A stretch of DNA of 5,827 bases, taken from Clostridiales bacterium (GTDB taxonomy: Bacteria > Bacillota > Clostridia > Christensenellales > Borkfalkiaceae). Below the pieces are notes generated by a model that was not told the DNA's origin, did not search any database, and saw nothing but the letters and a program-made list of their open reading frames with translations. Position numbers and translations under genes: made by a program. The stretch spans positions 1 through 5,827 of the forward strand of contig JAJWOJ010000143.1 in the NCBI GenBank assembly GCA_021635425.1, given 5' to 3'. Each line of letters starts with the position of its first letter. Position 1 is the stretch's first letter. Shown here piece by piece: positions 4,857 to 5,827 of this stretch.

Positions 4857-5827
4857 ATGGACAAAGACAAAATATACGTAAGACAGATATGTTTCTTATT
4901 CGGCGCGTTTATTCTGCCCGTGAAGCTTATAACCACACCCGCAATCGCCGCGAAGTACGCCGCGGAAGATTTATGGATATCCGCGCTTATAAATTTTACG
5001 ATTGACGGATTAGTGATTCTTCTCATCTGCCGACTCGCAAATAAATTCAAGGGGGCAACCGTTTTCGAAATTGTAGAGAACACGCTCGGCAAAACGGGAA
5101 AAATTATATTTGCGGCGGCGTTTTATCTCTTCTTTACGGTTAAAGCCTATCTGCCGCTTATAGAACACAGGAACTTCGTGGAAGTAGCCATGTACGAAAC
5201 GACGCCCGCGTTATGGATTTTTCTGCCCGTGTTTCTTCTGTCGGCATTTTTCTCGTACAAGGGATTCCGAGCAGCGGGGCGCGCCGCGGACATTGCGATA
5301 TGGTTTTCGGCAAGCGGAATAATCATACTCGCCGCGCTGTCTTTGTCGGTTGCCGATTTTTCGAATCTTCTGCCGATAATCGACGTACCGGCGATAAATA
5401 TTTTGAACGGAAGCGTTAAAACGTCGATATGGTTTTTCGACAGCCCCTATCTTCTCTTTCTCTTAGGGCATTTTAAACCCGAAAAGAAACAAACGCTGAA
5501 AATTACGGGCGGATATTTTGCTTTTGCCCTCGTTGCGATTGTATATATGCTCATACTTCAATGCGAATTCGGAACTTTGACCGAAAGGCAGTTCTTTACT
5601 CCCGTAAAAATGGGTAAATACAGCGTTTCCGTATCAAATATCGGCAGAATAGACTATATAGCGGTGTTTTCGATAATAATGTCGTGCATATTCGGCGTTA
5701 CGCTGCCGATTTTATTCGCGTCGGTCTGTCTTGAAAAAACATTTCCGTTCAGGCATAAAATAACGCCGTGCCTCATCTCGAACGGCGTAATTGCGCTTGT
5801 TATCTTCTTCACCGAGAACTATTATTT
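4857..5827 (+). CDS. gerB: GerB-family spore permease, germinant receptor B subunit (3' partial)
   Basis: This is a multi-pass membrane protein of the endospore germination permease family, related to APC amino-acid transporters, which is thought to bind the germinant in the inner spore membrane. The frame stays open to the window edge with no stop; 323 codons are present of a usual 360 or so, so only the end is missing. Hydrophobic segments lie at about 11-27, 37-60, 82-97, 117-133, 145-163, 187-204, 217-235, 265-290 and 302-318, nine of the expected ten. Family-typical stretches are RQICFLFGAFILPVKLI near the N-terminus, SNLLPI 169-174 after the fifth segment, and SNIGRIDYIAVF 260-271. It follows gerA by 35 bases and is probably co-transcribed and coupled with it; a GerC-type lipoprotein gene could follow outside the window. 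The identity rests on the membrane pattern, these motifs and the GerA neighbour. Confidence 0.9.
   Translation, partial: MDKDKIYVRQICFLFGAFILPVKLITTPAIAAKYAAEDLWISALINFTIDGLVILLICRLANKFKGATVFEIVENTLGKTGKIIFAAAFYLFFTVKAYLPLIEHRNFVEVAMYETTPALWIFLPVFLLSAFFSYKGFRAAGRAADIAIWFSASGIIILAALSLSVADFSNLLPIIDVPAINILNGSVKTSIWFFDSPYLLFLLGHFKPEKKQTLKITGGYFAFALVAIVYMLILQCEFGTLTERQFFTPVKMGKYSVSVSNIGRIDYIAVFSIIMSCIFGVTLPILFASVCLEKTFPFRHKITPCLISNGVIALVIFFTENYY

Noticed and set aside
4844..5092. Open minus-strand frame of 82 codons
   Set aside because: It is antisense to the start of the GerB-type permease, whose membrane pattern and GerA context are convincing.
5213..5419. Open plus-strand frame of 68 codons
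   Set aside because: It overlaps the permease in another frame, and the permease frame is continuous from 4857 to the window end.

Overview
The window looks like chromosomal DNA from an endospore-forming Firmicute of the class Clostridia. The main evidence is a two-gene spore germinant-receptor cluster (GerA-type then GerB-type). GGAGG ribosome binding sites, TTGACA/TATAAA-type promoters and moderate-GC coding fit this. The species cannot be read from the sequence. No phage, insertion sequence, CRISPR array, tRNA or rRNA is visible.

Layout, left to right. (1) Positions 1-71 probably hold the last codons of a plus-strand gene. They run into a 3' region dominated by a long imperfect inverted repeat (50-148). 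A perfect GC-rich hairpin (181-209) then separates this gene from the convergent minus-strand gene. (2) Positions 1984-224 (minus) encode a 586-residue thiamine-diphosphate enzyme of the 1-deoxyxylulose-5-phosphate synthase family. Its thiamine/Mg core is intact, but its acceptor-phosphate pocket appears altered. It has its own promoter candidate and a GGAGG site that sets the start. (3) Positions 3235-2147 (minus) encode a 362-residue sugar kinase of the APH fold, very like N-acetylhexosamine 1-kinase (NahK/LnpB). It has a near-ideal sigma-A promoter and a terminator hairpin just after its stop. (4) Positions 3236-3372 form a divergent intergenic region with a 13-bp-arm palindrome that has terminator geometry on both strands. 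(5) Positions 3373-4821 (plus) encode a GerA-family receptor A subunit. Positions 4857-5827 (plus) encode a GerB-family spore permease, cut by the window edge.

How the genes fit together. GerA and GerB subunits are expected to sit together in the inner spore membrane as parts of one germinant receptor; a GerC lipoprotein gene may follow beyond the window. The kinase and the DXS-like gene point the same way, but a terminator and a second promoter lie between them, so they look like two adjacent transcription units rather than one tight operon. A shared sugar pathway is possible but not shown.

I see no clear new system here. The observations most worth following are the DXS-like enzyme lacking both substrate-phosphate arginines, the terminator-like palindrome between divergent genes, and the long structured 3' region at the left edge.
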